A stretch of DNA of 64,000 nucleotides, from contig NZ_JAIETD010000115.1 of the NCBI RefSeq assembly GCF_019745455.1, forward strand, positions 58,346 through 122,345. Reading direction: 5' to 3'. The stretch is from Methylobacterium sp. Its GTDB lineage: Bacteria > Pseudomonadota > Alphaproteobacteria > Rhizobiales > Beijerinckiaceae. Under the pieces are notes generated by a model. That model did not search any database and was not told the DNA's origin. It saw only the letters and a program-made list of their open reading frames with translations. Shown here one piece after another: positions 63,949 to 64,000 of the stretch; the first letter of the stretch is position 1, and each line of letters opens with the position of its first letter. A program made the position numbers and the translations under genes.

Positions 63949-64000
63949 AGAGGACGGCTGGTTCTCTACAATGTGGGTCGCAAAGCCATCAGGTCAAAAC

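Overview
The window is a gene-dense, high-GC stretch of an alphaproteobacterial chromosome, most likely from the Hyphomicrobiales (Rhizobiales) and plausibly Methylobacteriaceae. Support comes from 5-aminolevulinate synthase (C4 heme pathway), HisZ-dependent histidine synthesis, UPF0262 and DUF2948 next to hisD, a TTAA-N7-TTAA CtrA-type motif, and a glutamate-synthase-like module shared with methylamine utilisation. The genus is an inference. I saw no rRNA, tRNA, CRISPR array or prophage.

The centre of interest is 31324-31843. It is the only gene-free stretch between divergent hemE and a PPSR (DUF299) gene. It carries a perfect DnaA box, weaker boxes, a perfect CtrA-type motif and a pyrimidine/purine-rich AT-richer stretch. 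hemE-origin-PPSR is the arrangement of the Caulobacter-type chromosomal origin, so this is very probably oriC. Genes on both sides run away from it: hemE-hemJ-lprI to the left, PPSR-maf-cation exporter-aroE-coaE-dnaQ to the right.

Layout: 1-7.6 kb holds a nuclease (cut by the window edge), mnmE, rho, smr, mltA, a Tim44-domain gene and secB. 7.6-16.1 kb holds small membrane proteins, hisS, a four-gene glxBCD-glnT (or mgsABC-gmaS) operon behind a 23-bp palindrome, and hemA. 16.4-29.8 kb holds murA, plsC, ggt, rlmN, ung, a 5'-nucleotidase, a methyltransferase, hemH, hisZ, hisG and an lprI-like gene. 29.8-36.4 kb is the origin block. 36.5-39.7 kb holds a CopG-type regulator with a PHB-depolymerase-family esterase, then panC. 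39.8-46.4 kb is a seven-gene MoxR/Bat operon. 46.4-64 kb is more accessory: a haloacetate-dehalogenase-like hydrolase, a Cys/Met-rich exported protein, an MgtC-like protein, an NlpC/P60 protein, hisD with its usual partners, dapD, a decayed flavin monooxygenase, a cyclic-nucleotide-binding protein, an orphan response regulator, an L,D-transpeptidase, an MFS transporter, an IS630 remnant and an AidB-like acyl-CoA dehydrogenase.

Most gene starts were chosen by domain content and ribosome-binding sites; many operons use ATGA or TGATG stop-start overlaps. Four heme genes (hemA, hemH, hemJ, hemE) lie within about 17 kb of the origin. The order of the mnmE-rho and smr-mltA-tim44-secB blocks relative to the origin is best explained by nested inversions. 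I found no clear-cut undescribed multi-gene system. The strongest leads are the origin architecture, the operator-like palindrome of the glutamate-synthase-like operon, and several unannotated small proteins.
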